NCBI GenBank assembly: GCA_003552325.1
Contig: PUKM01000163.1
Location: forward strand, 1-41,141
DNA length: 41,141 nucleotides
Direction of reading: 5' to 3'
From: Natrialbaceae archaeon
Lineage (GTDB): Archaea > Halobacteriota > Halobacteria > Halobacteriales > Natrialbaceae
Positions 16,694 to 25,042 of this stretch are shown here, piece after piece (positions within the stretch are counted from its first letter, which is position 1; every line of letters begins with the position of its first letter). A model generated the notes under the pieces. The model was not told where the DNA came from. It did not search any database and worked only from the letters and a program-made list of their open reading frames with translations. The translations under genes and the position numbers were made by a program.

Positions 16694-18232
16694 ATGACAG
16701 ACACATACGTTGGCGCGGTTGATCAGGGAACGACCGGCACACGGTTCATGGTCTTTGACCATGCCGGCCAGGTCGTTGCGAACGCATACGAGAAACACGA
16801 ACAGATCTATCCGGAACCAGGTTGGGTTGAGCACGACCCCATGGAGATCTGGGAAAACACGAAATCAGTCATCACGACTGCACTCGCACAGGCTGGCGTT
16901 GCGCCAGACCAACTCGAGGCAATCGGCGTGACGAACCAGCGAGAAACGACCTTGCTGTGGGACGCCGATTCCGGGAAACCAGTCCACAACGCACTGGTCT
17001 GGCAGGACCGACGGACCACGAGCCGTGTCGAGGAACTCGAGGAAGACGGGCTTGTCGGGACGATTCGGGAGAAAACTGGCCTCGAAGCAGACGCCTACTT
17101 TTCGGCGACGAAAGCCGAGTGGCTGCTCGACAACGCCGACCCGATCAAGATGGAACGGACGCGGCCGGATGACATCCGCGACCGTGCTGGACGGGGGGAA
17201 GTGCTCTTTGGCACTATCGACACCTGGCTGATCTACAATCTGACGGGGAACCACATCACCGAGGTAACCAACGCCTCGCGGACAATGCTCTACAACATCC
17301 ACGACCTCGAGTGGGACGAGGAACTCCTCGAGGAGTTCAACGTCCCCCGTGAGATGCTTCCGGAGGTCCGACCCTCGAGTGACGAGGAGACCTACGGGAC
17401 CACTGATCCCGATGGATTCCTTGAGGCCGAAGTGCCAGTTGCCGGCGCACTCGGTGACCAGCAGGCGGCGCTGTTCGGCCAGACCTGTTTCGATGCCGGC
17501 GAGGCCAAAAACACCTACGGCACCGGTTCGTTCTTCCTGATGAACACCGGAGAGGAAGCCGTCGAATCCGAACACGGCCTGCTCACGACCATCGGATTCC
17601 AGCGCTCGGGCGAACCCGTCCAGTACGCCCTCGAGGGGGCAATCTTCATCACCGGGGCCGCTATCGAGTGGCTCGAGGATATGACGCTTATCGATGATCC
17701 GGCGGAGACGGCGGAGATGGCCCGTAGCGTCGACTCGACTGATGGCGTCTACGTCGTTCCGGCCTTTACCGGGCTTGGAGCACCTCACTGGGACCAGCGC
17801 GCACGCGGAACCATCGTCGGGATGACCCGTGGCACGCGCAAAGAGCACGTCGTCCGCGCAACGCTCGAGTCGATTGCGTACCAGACCCGAGACGTCGCCG
17901 AAGCGATGGAAGCGGATTCGGGCATCGACATGCAGAGTCTCAAGGTTGATGGTGGCGCTGTCAAGAACAACTACCTCTGTCAACTACAGTCCGACATCAT
18001 CGGCTCGGACATCGCCCGACCAGTCGTCGACGAGACGACGGCGCTCGGATCGGCCTACGCAGCCGGCCTCGCTGTCGGCTACTGGGACGACATCGAGGGC
18101 CTCCGCGACAACTGGCAGGTCGACCGGGAGTTCAGTGCAGAAATGGACGAATCGAAAGCCGACAACATGTACGGCCGCTGGAGCGACGCCGTCGAGCGTT
18201 CGCTTGGATGGGCGACTGACGGGGGGGACTAA
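16694..18232 (+). CDS. glpK: glycerol kinase
   Basis: A 512-residue FGGY-family kinase that phosphorylates glycerol to sn-glycerol 3-phosphate using ATP. The N-terminal nucleotide-binding signature is GAVDQGTTGTRFMVFDHAGQ. Substrate-side motifs TNQRETTLLWD and ALVWQDRRT follow, with GTGSFFLMNTG and the C-terminal DGGAVKNNYLCQLQSDI. The length is standard. It is divergent from glpABC, and its product is the substrate of that enzyme. The next gene starts four bases after its stop. Confidence 0.96.
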   Translation: MTDTYVGAVDQGTTGTRFMVFDHAGQVVANAYEKHEQIYPEPGWVEHDPMEIWENTKSVITTALAQAGVAPDQLEAIGVTNQRETTLLWDADSGKPVHNALVWQDRRTTSRVEELEEDGLVGTIREKTGLEADAYFSATKAEWLLDNADPIKMERTRPDDIRDRAGRGEVLFGTIDTWLIYNLTGNHITEVTNASRTMLYNIHDLEWDEELLEEFNVPREMLPEVRPSSDEETYGTTDPDGFLEAEVPVAGALGDQQAALFGQTCFDAGEAKNTYGTGSFFLMNTGEEAVESEHGLLTTIGFQRSGEPVQYALEGAIFITGAAIEWLEDMTLIDDPAETAEMARSVDSTDGVYVVPAFTGLGAPHWDQRARGTIVGMTRGTRKEHVVRATLESIAYQTRDVAEAMEADSGIDMQSLKVDGGAVKNNYLCQLQSDIIGSDIARPVVDETTALGSAYAAGLAVGYWDDIEGLRDNWQVDREFSAEMDESKADNMYGRWSDAVERSLGWATDGGD

Positions 18233-18236
18233 ATAA

Positions 18237-19193
18237 ATGGTACTCGAGACGGCACTGGGGGATCCAGTGTTCTGGATGGCCGCCTTCGCTGGCGGCGCGT
18301 TTGCCGCCTCGATCGGCGCGTTACCGGCGTTCGTCTTTACGGGATTCATGGTCATCGCCGGTGAAGCGCTCTTTCTTGCCGTCGAGGTCGATAGCGTCAC
18401 CGGCCTCGTCGGCTTCGGGCCCATCTTCGGCCCACACGTCTCGTTCGCAGGGGGTGCCGCAGCCGCGGCATACGCGGCGAGACAGGGATATCTCGAGGAT
18501 GGAAAAGACATAGCAAGCGCCCTCGGCACACATAACGTCGATGTGTTGCTCGTCGGGGGCATCTTCGGGGTGTTCGGATTTGCGTCCGTCGAACTACTGA
18601 ACTTCTATGAGTTCGGTACCGACAACATCGCGCTCATGGTGTTCGTGTCCGCACTCGTCCACCGTGTCGTGTTCGGCTACAGCATCATCGGGGAAATCAC
18701 CGGCAAGAACATCTTCGACATGACTCCTGCCGAACGCGGGGAAGAGAATGCTCCCGGAATCTGGCTGCCTTGGCAGTACAAACCGCAGGGCGTCGCCATG
18801 ATCGGACTCGTTGGAGGTCTGCTCGGCGGATTCATCTACCTCGAAACAGGCAGTGTCGTGTTGGTGTTCGGGATCAGTGCAGCCAGCCTGCTGTTCTTGA
18901 ACCTGGGCATCGACGACTTCCCGGTGACACACCACATCACCCTGCCCGGTGCAGTCGGCGCGTTCAGTGCCGCTGCGACGGGCTTCGGTCCGACCACGGC
19001 GATGGTCTTCGCCATCGTGTTTGGACTGTTCGGGGCGTTCATGGCCGAACTCTGTAACCGCGTGTTCTACGCCCACGGCTCGACTCACGTCGACCCACCG
19101 GCGTTCGGCATCGCGGCCTCTGGCCTGCTCGCAACGGTCCTGGTGGCTGTCGGCGTCTTCACCGAGACGTTCTGGCCCACCTTCGGACTCTAA
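18237..19193 (+). CDS. polytopic membrane protein, probable glycerol uptake component
   Basis: A 318-residue protein with roughly eight hydrophobic segments. It has no NPA motifs, so it is not an aquaglyceroporin of the MIP family, and it has no ATP-binding or sugar-phosphate-transporter signature. It starts four bases after glpK and must be cotranscribed with it. Haloarchaeal glp loci commonly carry such a gene next to glpK, where it is assumed to be the glycerol facilitator; that role is inference from position. Conserved-looking polar residues inside membrane segments include FGPIFGPHVSF and DDFPVTHHITLPGA. Confidence 0.8.
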   Translation: MVLETALGDPVFWMAAFAGGAFAASIGALPAFVFTGFMVIAGEALFLAVEVDSVTGLVGFGPIFGPHVSFAGGAAAAAYAARQGYLEDGKDIASALGTHNVDVLLVGGIFGVFGFASVELLNFYEFGTDNIALMVFVSALVHRVVFGYSIIGEITGKNIFDMTPAERGEENAPGIWLPWQYKPQGVAMIGLVGGLLGGFIYLETGSVVLVFGISAASLLFLNLGIDDFPVTHHITLPGAVGAFSAAATGFGPTTAMVFAIVFGLFGAFMAELCNRVFYAHGSTHVDPPAFGIAASGLLATVLVAVGVFTETFWPTFGL

Positions 19194-19324
19194 GTGCGCT
19201 GACACACCCGCAGTCCTGAGCCGTCCGGAGACCGCCTCCGGGTTCTCGATTTGACGCGTGACGGGGTTCTGGGGGGAGCCCCGAAAAAAGCGTTTACTGG
19301 TGATCGTATCCGGTGAGCCCCTGC

Positions 19325-19879
19325 TCACTCAGTTGCCGGCTCCGGGGACTCACCCGCTCGAATCGTGACGACCGGGACGTCAGCCATCCTGACCACTTTT
19401 TCGGCAACGCTCCCGAGTAAGTACCGCTCGAGTCCACTGTGGCCGTGGGTCCCCATCACGATGATGTCGATGTCGTGTTCGTCGGCATAGTTGAGAATAA
19501 CCTGATGGGGTTTGCCGATGACGGTCACCGGAACGGTGTCGACATCACCGAACTCCCTTGCAATCTCTTCAGTCATGGTGGTGGCGTGATCCTCGAGTGA
19601 CTCCTGCAAGGCCCGGTGATCTTCGGCCATCATCCCCGTCTGCGAGCCGTCACCGCTGCCACCCATCATGCCGGACTGCGACGAATCGGCATCCTGTTTC
19701 ATCAACCCGGATCGAACGCCTTCAGTGCCGCTGCCGCCCATGTAGCCGAAATACCCGGAGTTGACGGCGTGTAAGACGTGGACGGTCGCGTCGTACTGTT
19801 CAGCGAGCTCTCGAGCGTGCTCGAAAGCGGCGTTTGCGCCACGGCTGCCGTCGGTTGGGTACAGTATGTTGGTATACAT
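19325..19879 (-). CDS. UspA-family protein with Met/Gly-rich insertion
   Basis: A 184-residue universal stress protein. It has the N-terminal strand NILYPTDGSRGANAAFEHA and the ATP-binding signature GTHGHSGLERYLLGS, which follows G-x2-G-x9-G(S/T). Typical members have about 140 residues. The extra length is an insertion at about residues 42-86, rich in Met, Gly, Ser and Gln, with two SQ(S/T)GMM copies. It converges on the glycerol operon and faces a membrane-protein gene across a 119-base divergent region. The role in stress is unknown. Confidence 0.88.
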   Translation of the reverse strand: MYTNILYPTDGSRGANAAFEHARELAEQYDATVHVLHAVNSGYFGYMGGSGTEGVRSGLMKQDADSSQSGMMGGSGDGSQTGMMAEDHRALQESLEDHATTMTEEIAREFGDVDTVPVTVIGKPHQVILNYADEHDIDIIVMGTHGHSGLERYLLGSVAEKVVRMADVPVVTIRAGESPEPATE

Positions 19880-19998
19880 TGGTTTTCACTCCCAGGGAGT
19901 ATTCTCTACCACACCGAGTCCATTAGTGCTTGTCCCACTGTCATGGCTGATTGACCCCAAGTACAACAATTATGTCCCCACCGTGGATACGTCAGGCC

Positions 19999-20421
19999 AT
20001 GACAACGGTAGAGGACGCGACGCGAGTCAAACAGGTGGATAAGTGGAGTTGGGTGGTAGCCATGTCGGTGACGATTGCGCTCTTTACGATCAGTTTACTG
20101 GCAACGCTCGATGCCCAATTCAGCGCGGTCGCTGCCGCGGGGGCCGGCATCGGTGTGCAGTTTTTTTTACCGTATCAGGCCCGCATTTCCGCTGCGGCTA
20201 CGCTTGAGGGGGACACATCCAACGACGAGCCCGAAGACGGGGGAGTGCTTCACCAGGGGGCGATGGGCGGGGCACTATTCGTCACCTCGGTCGTTGCCGT
20301 GGTCGTCATGGTGTTCGAAGGGAACTCGACGACAGCGCTGTGGGTTGGTGGCCTCGTGCTCGTCGTCCTCTATGCCGTGCTGGCAGCCATCCTCGAGCAG
20401 GGGCCAACCCCACAGTCGTAA
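19999..20421 (+). CDS. four-helix membrane protein, unknown function
   Basis: A 140-residue protein with about four hydrophobic helices. A short acidic loop at about residues 75-87 divides the protein into two halves, and the end is polar. The ATG at 19999 is chosen over an upstream ATG in frame at 19951. The TATA-like AATTATG near 19966 would give an almost leaderless mRNA from 19999, and the upstream extension is Pro/Thr-rich and basic. I do not recognise a family. Confidence 0.65.
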   Translation: MTTVEDATRVKQVDKWSWVVAMSVTIALFTISLLATLDAQFSAVAAAGAGIGVQFFLPYQARISAAATLEGDTSNDEPEDGGVLHQGAMGGALFVTSVVAVVVMVFEGNSTTALWVGGLVLVVLYAVLAAILEQGPTPQS

Positions 20422-20483
20422 GTGGTTCAATCAACGCCCGTGTACACACAACTCTTATACCAGTTCGATGAATCGACTCTCGT

Positions 20484-20687
20484 ATGAATTGGCGGTTCAG
20501 GCTCGAGGCGCGAGATCGACGGAATCTCCTCATTATGACTGGGGTGATGGTGCTGCTACTGTTCGCCTACGCTGAGGGCTCACTCGAGGAGCGAGCACTC
20601 GCGTCCCTGGTGGGTGGTGTGTTCGCAGCACTCGTTTTCGTCGTCGTGACGGTCGTTATCAATGCGTACAAACCCGACCACTGGTAG
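20484..20687 (+). CDS. small two-helix membrane protein
   Basis: A 67-residue protein: a basic N-terminus (MNWRFRLEARDRR), two membrane helices and a basic end (NAYKPDHW). TTATA at 20455-20459 lies about 25 bases before the ATG, so the mRNA is leaderless. The function is unknown. Confidence 0.7.
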   Translation: MNWRFRLEARDRRNLLIMTGVMVLLLFAYAEGSLEERALASLVGGVFAALVFVVVTVVINAYKPDHW

Positions 20688-20752
20688 ATTGTTAGACCGC
20701 TGTGGCAGGGTGAGATCAGTCACTTTTAGACCATACTCGGGCAACGTAGTGT

Positions 20753-21457
20753 ATGCCCCGTGACCCACCCATCGTCCTCGACATCGACGGCACCTTGACT
20801 CGCCCAGCGGGGTGGGGGATCGATCCCCGACTCATCCAGCCGTTGTACGAGTGGGATGGCCCAGTCGTCATCGCGACTGGCAAGGCCTTCCCGTATCCCG
20901 TTGCCCTCTGTCATTTCATCGCCATCCCTGAACTCGTGATCGCCGAAAACGGTGGCGTCGTCTACACGGGGGAAACGGTGGAATACGCTGGCGACCCGGC
21001 CGCTGCTCGAGCAGTCGCCGCTGCCTACCGTGATGCCGGATACGCCCTCGGGTGGGGTGATACCGAAACCGTCAATCGGTGGCGCGAGACCGAAATCGCC
21101 GTGAGCCGTGACCAGCCGCTGGCCCCGCTCCAAGCGATCGCATCCGAACACGGCCTCGAGGTACTCGATACTGGCTACGCGTACCACGTCGTCAGCCCCG
21201 ATACCAGCAAGGGGAGAGGCCTCGAGGTGTTGCTCGAATCCATCGGTCCCGATCACAATGCGGCGTTCGACCCTGCTGATGCGGTCGCCGTGGGTGACTC
21301 TGAGAACGACGTCTCCACGTTCGATCTCGTCGGACGGAGCTTTGCCGTGGCGAACGCTGATGACGCCGCGAAGCGTGCTGCTGGGACCGTACTCGAGGAG
21401 GCACACGCCGATGGAACCCTCGCTGTGCTCGAGCAGGTGAAGGGGTCAGTGCTGTAG
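20753..21457 (+). CDS. phosphoglycolate phosphatase, archaeal HAD type
   Basis: A 234-residue HAD-superfamily hydrolase. Motif I is VLDIDGTLT with Asp10 and Asp12, and motif IV is VGDSENDVSTF near residue 180, with a Cof-type cap between them. The closest family is the archaeal phosphoglycolate phosphatase/sucrose-phosphatase-like group, which removes phosphate from 2-phosphoglycolate; the exact substrate cannot be proven by eye. A TATA-like TTTTAGA at 20724-20730 precedes the ATG by about 25 bases. Confidence 0.88.
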   Translation: MPRDPPIVLDIDGTLTRPAGWGIDPRLIQPLYEWDGPVVIATGKAFPYPVALCHFIAIPELVIAENGGVVYTGETVEYAGDPAAARAVAAAYRDAGYALGWGDTETVNRWRETEIAVSRDQPLAPLQAIASEHGLEVLDTGYAYHVVSPDTSKGRGLEVLLESIGPDHNAAFDPADAVAVGDSENDVSTFDLVGRSFAVANADDAAKRAAGTVLEEAHADGTLAVLEQVKGSVL

Positions 21458-21551
21458 GATACGGTGGTGTCTCATTACCGAGGCGGTCGTCGCCTGTCTC
21501 CGCTTCAACACCACACGCCTTTTACTGGCAGCCGTCCAATCGCGTTCCAAC

Positions 21552-22583
21552 ATGAGCAATAGCGCCGAGCCGTCTGCCGGGGAGCCAGACCAGACCACTG
21601 ACGGGGCCACGGACGGGAATGAGGACGGACCACTGCAGGTCGACTCCCCCAACTACCACAACGTCAACCACACGGCAGCCCAGACCTGCGGCTGGACGGC
21701 AAACGCATTGCGTGGGGAAGGAAAATGTTACAAGAACATCTGGTACGGGATCGAGTCACACCGTTGTATCCAGATGACGCCCGTCGTCCGGTGTAACGAA
21801 CGCTGTGTCTTCTGCTGGCGCGATCACAACGGCCACGCCTACGAACTCGAGGGCGTCGAGTGGGACGACCCTGAAGCCGTCGTTGAAGCCTCCATCGAGC
21901 TTCAGAAGAAACTCCTCTCTGGGTTCGGTGGCAACGAACAGGTCCCACGGTCTGCCTTCGAAGAAGCAATGGAGCCTCGCCACGTGGCGATCAGTCTCGA
22001 TGGTGAGCCATCGTTGTATCCCTATCTCCCGGAGCTCATCGACGCATTTCACGACCACGACATTACGACGTTTTTGGTCTCCAATGGCACGCGTCCCGAG
22101 GTTCTCAGGGAGTGTGACCCAACACAGTTGTACGTGAGCGTCGACGCCCCCGAACGCTGGACGTTCGATCAGGTCGTCAAGGCGATGGAAGACGACGCCT
22201 GGGAACACCTCATCGAGACGATGGACGTGCTCGCCGAGAAAGACGAAACACGTACGGTGTTGCGGACGACCCTCATCGAGGGCGAGAACATGCGCGACCC
22301 GGACTGGTATGCTGCCTTTTACCAGCGCGCTGATCCCGACTTCGTCGAACTCAAAGCGTACATGCACGTCGGCCACTCTCGAGGCCGCCTCGACCGATCC
22401 TCGATGCCAGATCACGACGACGTCATGGCCTTCGCTCGAGAGGTCGCCTCCTACATGCCCGAGTTCACGGAAGTGAAGGGGGTTCCTGCTTCACGGGTCG
22501 CATTGTTGTCGAAGACGACAGACACGTGGGTGCCAAAACTGAAAAAAGACAGTGCGTTCTGGGAGCGAGACCCCGTGTCGTGA
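21552..22583 (+). CDS. taw1: tRNA 4-demethylwyosine synthase
   Basis: A 343-residue radical SAM enzyme that builds the tricyclic wyosine base at G37 of archaeal tRNA-Phe using pyruvate. The radical SAM cluster ligands are C81-x3-C85-x2-C88 (CNERCVFCWRD). Three more cysteines at 46, 59 and 72, spaced 13 and 13 residues apart, match the ligands of the second 4Fe-4S cluster of archaeal TYW1. The first 30 residues are an acidic extension. A TATA-like CTTTTAC at 21519-21525 suits the ATG at 21552. It is monocistronic. Confidence 0.95.
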   Translation: MSNSAEPSAGEPDQTTDGATDGNEDGPLQVDSPNYHNVNHTAAQTCGWTANALRGEGKCYKNIWYGIESHRCIQMTPVVRCNERCVFCWRDHNGHAYELEGVEWDDPEAVVEASIELQKKLLSGFGGNEQVPRSAFEEAMEPRHVAISLDGEPSLYPYLPELIDAFHDHDITTFLVSNGTRPEVLRECDPTQLYVSVDAPERWTFDQVVKAMEDDAWEHLIETMDVLAEKDETRTVLRTTLIEGENMRDPDWYAAFYQRADPDFVELKAYMHVGHSRGRLDRSSMPDHDDVMAFAREVASYMPEFTEVKGVPASRVALLSKTTDTWVPKLKKDSAFWERDPVS

Positions 22584-22656
22584 GCGGTGGGCTCACGTTC
22601 GGCTCGCTCACTGTCACTTCCAACACGGGTCTTGGTTCGTCGGGGGGCGTGTAGAG

Positions 22657-22893
22657 GTGCCTACGAGATGGGGTCCGTCTCCGGCGACCGTGCTCGAGGA
22701 ACTGCCGTCAGAGACCATCGTCGCGTTTCTGGATGCCGACTCGAGAGGCGTCATCGCGACCTCGACGATGATGGGAACGAACTCCGAGCGTAAGATAGGT
22801 TCAGGACAGACGATCAGGAACGTGTTGCAGCGATCGAACGGTACATACCACGTGAACGCTAATTTGGTTGTAAGTAGCCGGGAACAAGCGTAA
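22657..22893 (+). pseudogene. doubtful short ORF or gene remnant
   Basis: From a GTG at 22657 this frame reads about 78 codons. The first half has haloarchaeal codon usage and an acidic character (ATVLEELPSETIVAFLDADS), while the second half drifts to A/T-rich codons. I recognise no family. It may be a decayed fragment or chance. Confidence 0.25.
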
Positions 22894-22904
22894 CATTTTT
22901 GTTA
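22891..22904. promoter_or_regulatory. palindrome upstream of rbkR
   Basis: TAACA-TTTT-TGTTA is a perfect 5-base inverted repeat, 21 bases upstream of the CTTAAC box of rbkR. A self-regulating riboflavin regulator would be expected to bind near here. Confidence 0.5.
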
Positions 22905-22924
22905 TCCATCACACATCCGATACG

Positions 22925-22930
22925 CTTAAC
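22925..22930 (+). promoter_or_regulatory. TATA-like box for rbkR-ribB
   Basis: CTTAAC lies 25-30 bases before the ATG at 22955, so the transcript is probably leaderless. Confidence 0.45.
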
Positions 22931-22954
22931 AGGGGGTGACACGAAGACTCGCCT

Positions 22955-23659
22955 ATGCACCAGCCCGTCGGCACTGCCATCGGAAATGACGAGCGCGAGG
23001 TATTACGGCTCTTGGCGCTCGAGGGCGGCCTGGAAGGAGAGCTCAAAATCTCTTGTGGAGCACTGGCTGACCGCCTCGATGCCTCCAACCAGACGGCTTC
23101 TCGACGGCTCCAACGCCTCGAAAGCACGGGCTATCTCGAACGAGAGACGGTCGTCGATGGGCAATGGGTGACGATTACTGACGACGGCGAACACGTCCTT
23201 CGATCGACGTATGAGACGTACAAACAAATTTTCGAAACGGGGAGGACCGTCGTTCTCGAGGGCCGGGTAACCGGCGGCATGGGTGAAGGAAGCCACTACA
23301 TCTCGCTTCCAGGGTACAAGCGCCAGTTCGAGGATCGACTCGGCTACGAGCCCTTTCTCGGCACGCTCAATATCGAACTCGAACCCGACAGCGTTCGACG
23401 ACGACAAGCAACCACCGCTCTTGAGCCGATCCCGATCGATGGCTGGGAAGACGAAGACCGTACCTACGGGCCGGCAGTCTGTCTGCCGGCGGTCATCGAG
23501 ACTGGAGATGGTGAACGATACACTGACGCGCATACTATCGCGCCGGAACGCACCCATCACGATGAGGACAAACTCGAGTTGATCGCCCCTGAGAAACTCC
23601 GTGACGTACTCGGCCTTGCAGACGACGACCTGGTCACCGTCCACGTTGGTGATCGCTGA
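22955..23659 (+). CDS. rbkR: CTP-dependent riboflavin kinase fused to HTH regulator
   Basis: A 234-residue protein in two parts. Residues 1-90 form a winged helix (LDASNQTASRRLQRLESTGY is the recognition region). Residues ~95-234 are the archaeal riboflavin kinase barrel (LEGRVTGGMGEGSHYISLPG, LGYEPFLGTLNIEL). The kinase makes FMN from riboflavin using CTP, and the HTH-fused forms are known as RbkR, a regulator of riboflavin genes. It overlaps ribB by one base (TGATG), which fits that role: both enzyme and regulator belong to one operon. The likely operator is the palindrome at 22891-22904. Confidence 0.93.
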   Translation: MHQPVGTAIGNDEREVLRLLALEGGLEGELKISCGALADRLDASNQTASRRLQRLESTGYLERETVVDGQWVTITDDGEHVLRSTYETYKQIFETGRTVVLEGRVTGGMGEGSHYISLPGYKRQFEDRLGYEPFLGTLNIELEPDSVRRRQATTALEPIPIDGWEDEDRTYGPAVCLPAVIETGDGERYTDAHTIAPERTHHDEDKLELIAPEKLRDVLGLADDDLVTVHVGDR

Positions 23660-24429
23660 TGCCGTCTGCTGACTCCGACGAGACACGTGAGAACACGAGC
23701 TCCGGCTCTTCGACGCACACGATGACTTCCTCCCCACCTGCAGAGACACCTATGAAGACGAATACGAACACCAACACGACCGATGCCCCACCGCTCGAGA
23801 CTGCCCTCCGTGCACTTGAGGCCGGCGACCCGGTACTCGTCCACGATGCAGCCGATCGAGAGGGGGAAACCGATCTCATCTATCCCGCTGGAGCGGTTAC
23901 ACCGGCAGCCGTTTCACGACTGCGAAACGACGCTGGAGGGTTGATCTGTGTGGCGTTGAGTGCCGAGGTCGCCGATGCGTTTTCGCTTCCGTTTTACGAA
24001 CATGCGATTGACCATCCGGCTGCTGGGGACCACGACCTGGGCTACGACGATCGCTCATCGTTCTCTTTCACCGTCAATCACCGGGACACCTACACAGGAA
24101 TTACGGACAAAGACCGGTCGCTAACGATATCGGCGCTGGCTGGTGCAGCAGCAGCTCCCTCAGAGACGACCTTCGCCGATGAATTCCGCGTTCCCGGCCA
24201 TGTCCACCTTCTTCGAGCGGCTCCAGGCCTCCTTTCACAGCGTGAAGGACATACTGAACTCGGCGTGGCACTTGCCGAAGCTGCCGACCTCCCACCTGCG
24301 GTGGTCGTTTGTGAAATGCTCGACGACGAAACTGGGGAGGCACTCACACCGGCAGACGCTCGTGCCTATGCAGAGCGTCACGACTTCGTGTATCTGGAGG
24401 GCGTTGACGTACGTACAGCCCTCCAATGA
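23659..24429 (+). CDS. ribB: 3,4-dihydroxy-2-butanone-4-phosphate synthase
   Basis: A 256-residue enzyme that converts ribulose 5-phosphate to the four-carbon precursor of riboflavin. The signature VLVHDAADREGETDLIYPAG holds the acidic metal-binding residues. FSFTVNHRDTYTGITDKDRS and GHVHLLRAAPGLLSQREGHT complete the active site. The first ~45 residues are a low-complexity Ser/Thr/Asn stretch, so translation could also begin at an internal ATG (23722 or 23752). The TGATG overlap with rbkR favours 23659. No GTP cyclohydrolase II domain is fused. Confidence 0.93.
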   Translation: MPSADSDETRENTSSGSSTHTMTSSPPAETPMKTNTNTNTTDAPPLETALRALEAGDPVLVHDAADREGETDLIYPAGAVTPAAVSRLRNDAGGLICVALSAEVADAFSLPFYEHAIDHPAAGDHDLGYDDRSSFSFTVNHRDTYTGITDKDRSLTISALAGAAAAPSETTFADEFRVPGHVHLLRAAPGLLSQREGHTELGVALAEAADLPPAVVVCEMLDDETGEALTPADARAYAERHDFVYLEGVDVRTALQ

Positions 24430-24506
24430 AAACCGCCGTGTGAAGTGGTATTTCACGAGACGTAATGAATTCCATTGTCGGTTGACTTTTATGCCCTGGT
24501 GGTGAA

Positions 24507-24538
24507 GTACACTTGTTCAACTGAACACCTCAGTGTAC
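24507..24538. promoter_or_regulatory. nested inverted repeats before the HalOD1 gene
   Basis: An outer pair GTACACT (24507-24513)/AGTGTAC (24532-24538) encloses an inner pair GTTCA (24515-24519)/TGAAC (24522-24526). The structure ends four bases before the ATG and covers the expected transcription start behind a TTTTATG box (24487-24493), so an operator is likely. Confidence 0.55.
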
Positions 24539-24542
24539 CGCT

Positions 24543-24905
24543 ATGCAAACTGAACTATCCTCCACCAACGGCGACCACGATTCACACTACGACCAGGCAA
24601 ACGGTCGGTACACCTTCCGGTACGAACCCGAGGGAACAGCGACGATCACCACGACTATCGTGCACGCGCTGTCGAGCATTGCCAACGTCGACGTTTCCCA
24701 GGGAGAGTTTTCGCTGTACGATAGTATCGACCCCGATGCCCTCGAGCGCCTGTTTCGACCGAAAGCCGATGGCGAACTTCGCCTCGACGGACACGTCTGT
24801 TTCACCGCACTCGGTCACGAAGTCTACGTCTTCGCTAACGGCGACATTTTCATTTATCCGCCAACCGGCGGCGATCATCCGCTTCCCGATTCGGGCCGAG
24901 ACTGA
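24543..24905 (+). CDS. stand-alone HalOD1-type output domain protein
   Basis: A 120-residue soluble acidic protein that resembles the halobacterial output domain HalOD1 (TATITTTIVHALSSIANVDV; SLYDSIDPDALERLF; ALGHEVYVFANGDIFIYPP). HalOD1 domains occur at the ends of haloarchaeal signalling proteins or alone; their biochemical output is not known. It stands alone, with nested palindromes at its transcription start. Confidence 0.8.
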   Translation: MQTELSSTNGDHDSHYDQANGRYTFRYEPEGTATITTTIVHALSSIANVDVSQGEFSLYDSIDPDALERLFRPKADGELRLDGHVCFTALGHEVYVFANGDIFIYPPTGGDHPLPDSGRD

Positions 24906-25011
24906 AGGGAACTTTTAGTGACTCTTTCCGTTAGCGATAGCCTTCACAGCGGATGCTCTCCTCTGAGCAGTCGGACCCATCGAGCGTGTACTACAACCGG
25001 ACAACGAGTAG

Positions 25012-25020
25012 GTATTTTTG
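25012..25020 (+). promoter_or_regulatory. TATA-like box for the thiamine-binding protein
   Basis: GTATTTTTG lies 23-31 bases before the ATG at 25043. Confidence 0.45.
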
Positions 25021-25042
25021 CCTCGGCCTCGATGAATTGTGT

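Larger units (their letters stand above)
22584..22954. other. 371-base gap between taw1 and rbkR
   Basis: It contains a doubtful short frame (22657-22893), the palindrome at 22891-22904 and the rbkR promoter. The first ~70 bases look like ordinary 3' flanking sequence of taw1. Confidence 0.5.

Noticed and set aside
16865..17983. 372-codon minus-strand frame across glpK
   Set aside because: It is fully antisense to a clear glycerol kinase; no family features.
19272..19306. CGGGG...CCCCG stem followed by AAAAAA as a terminator
   Set aside because: The A-run is on the wrong side for the glycerol operon; on the minus strand the T-run precedes the stem. Too weak to call.
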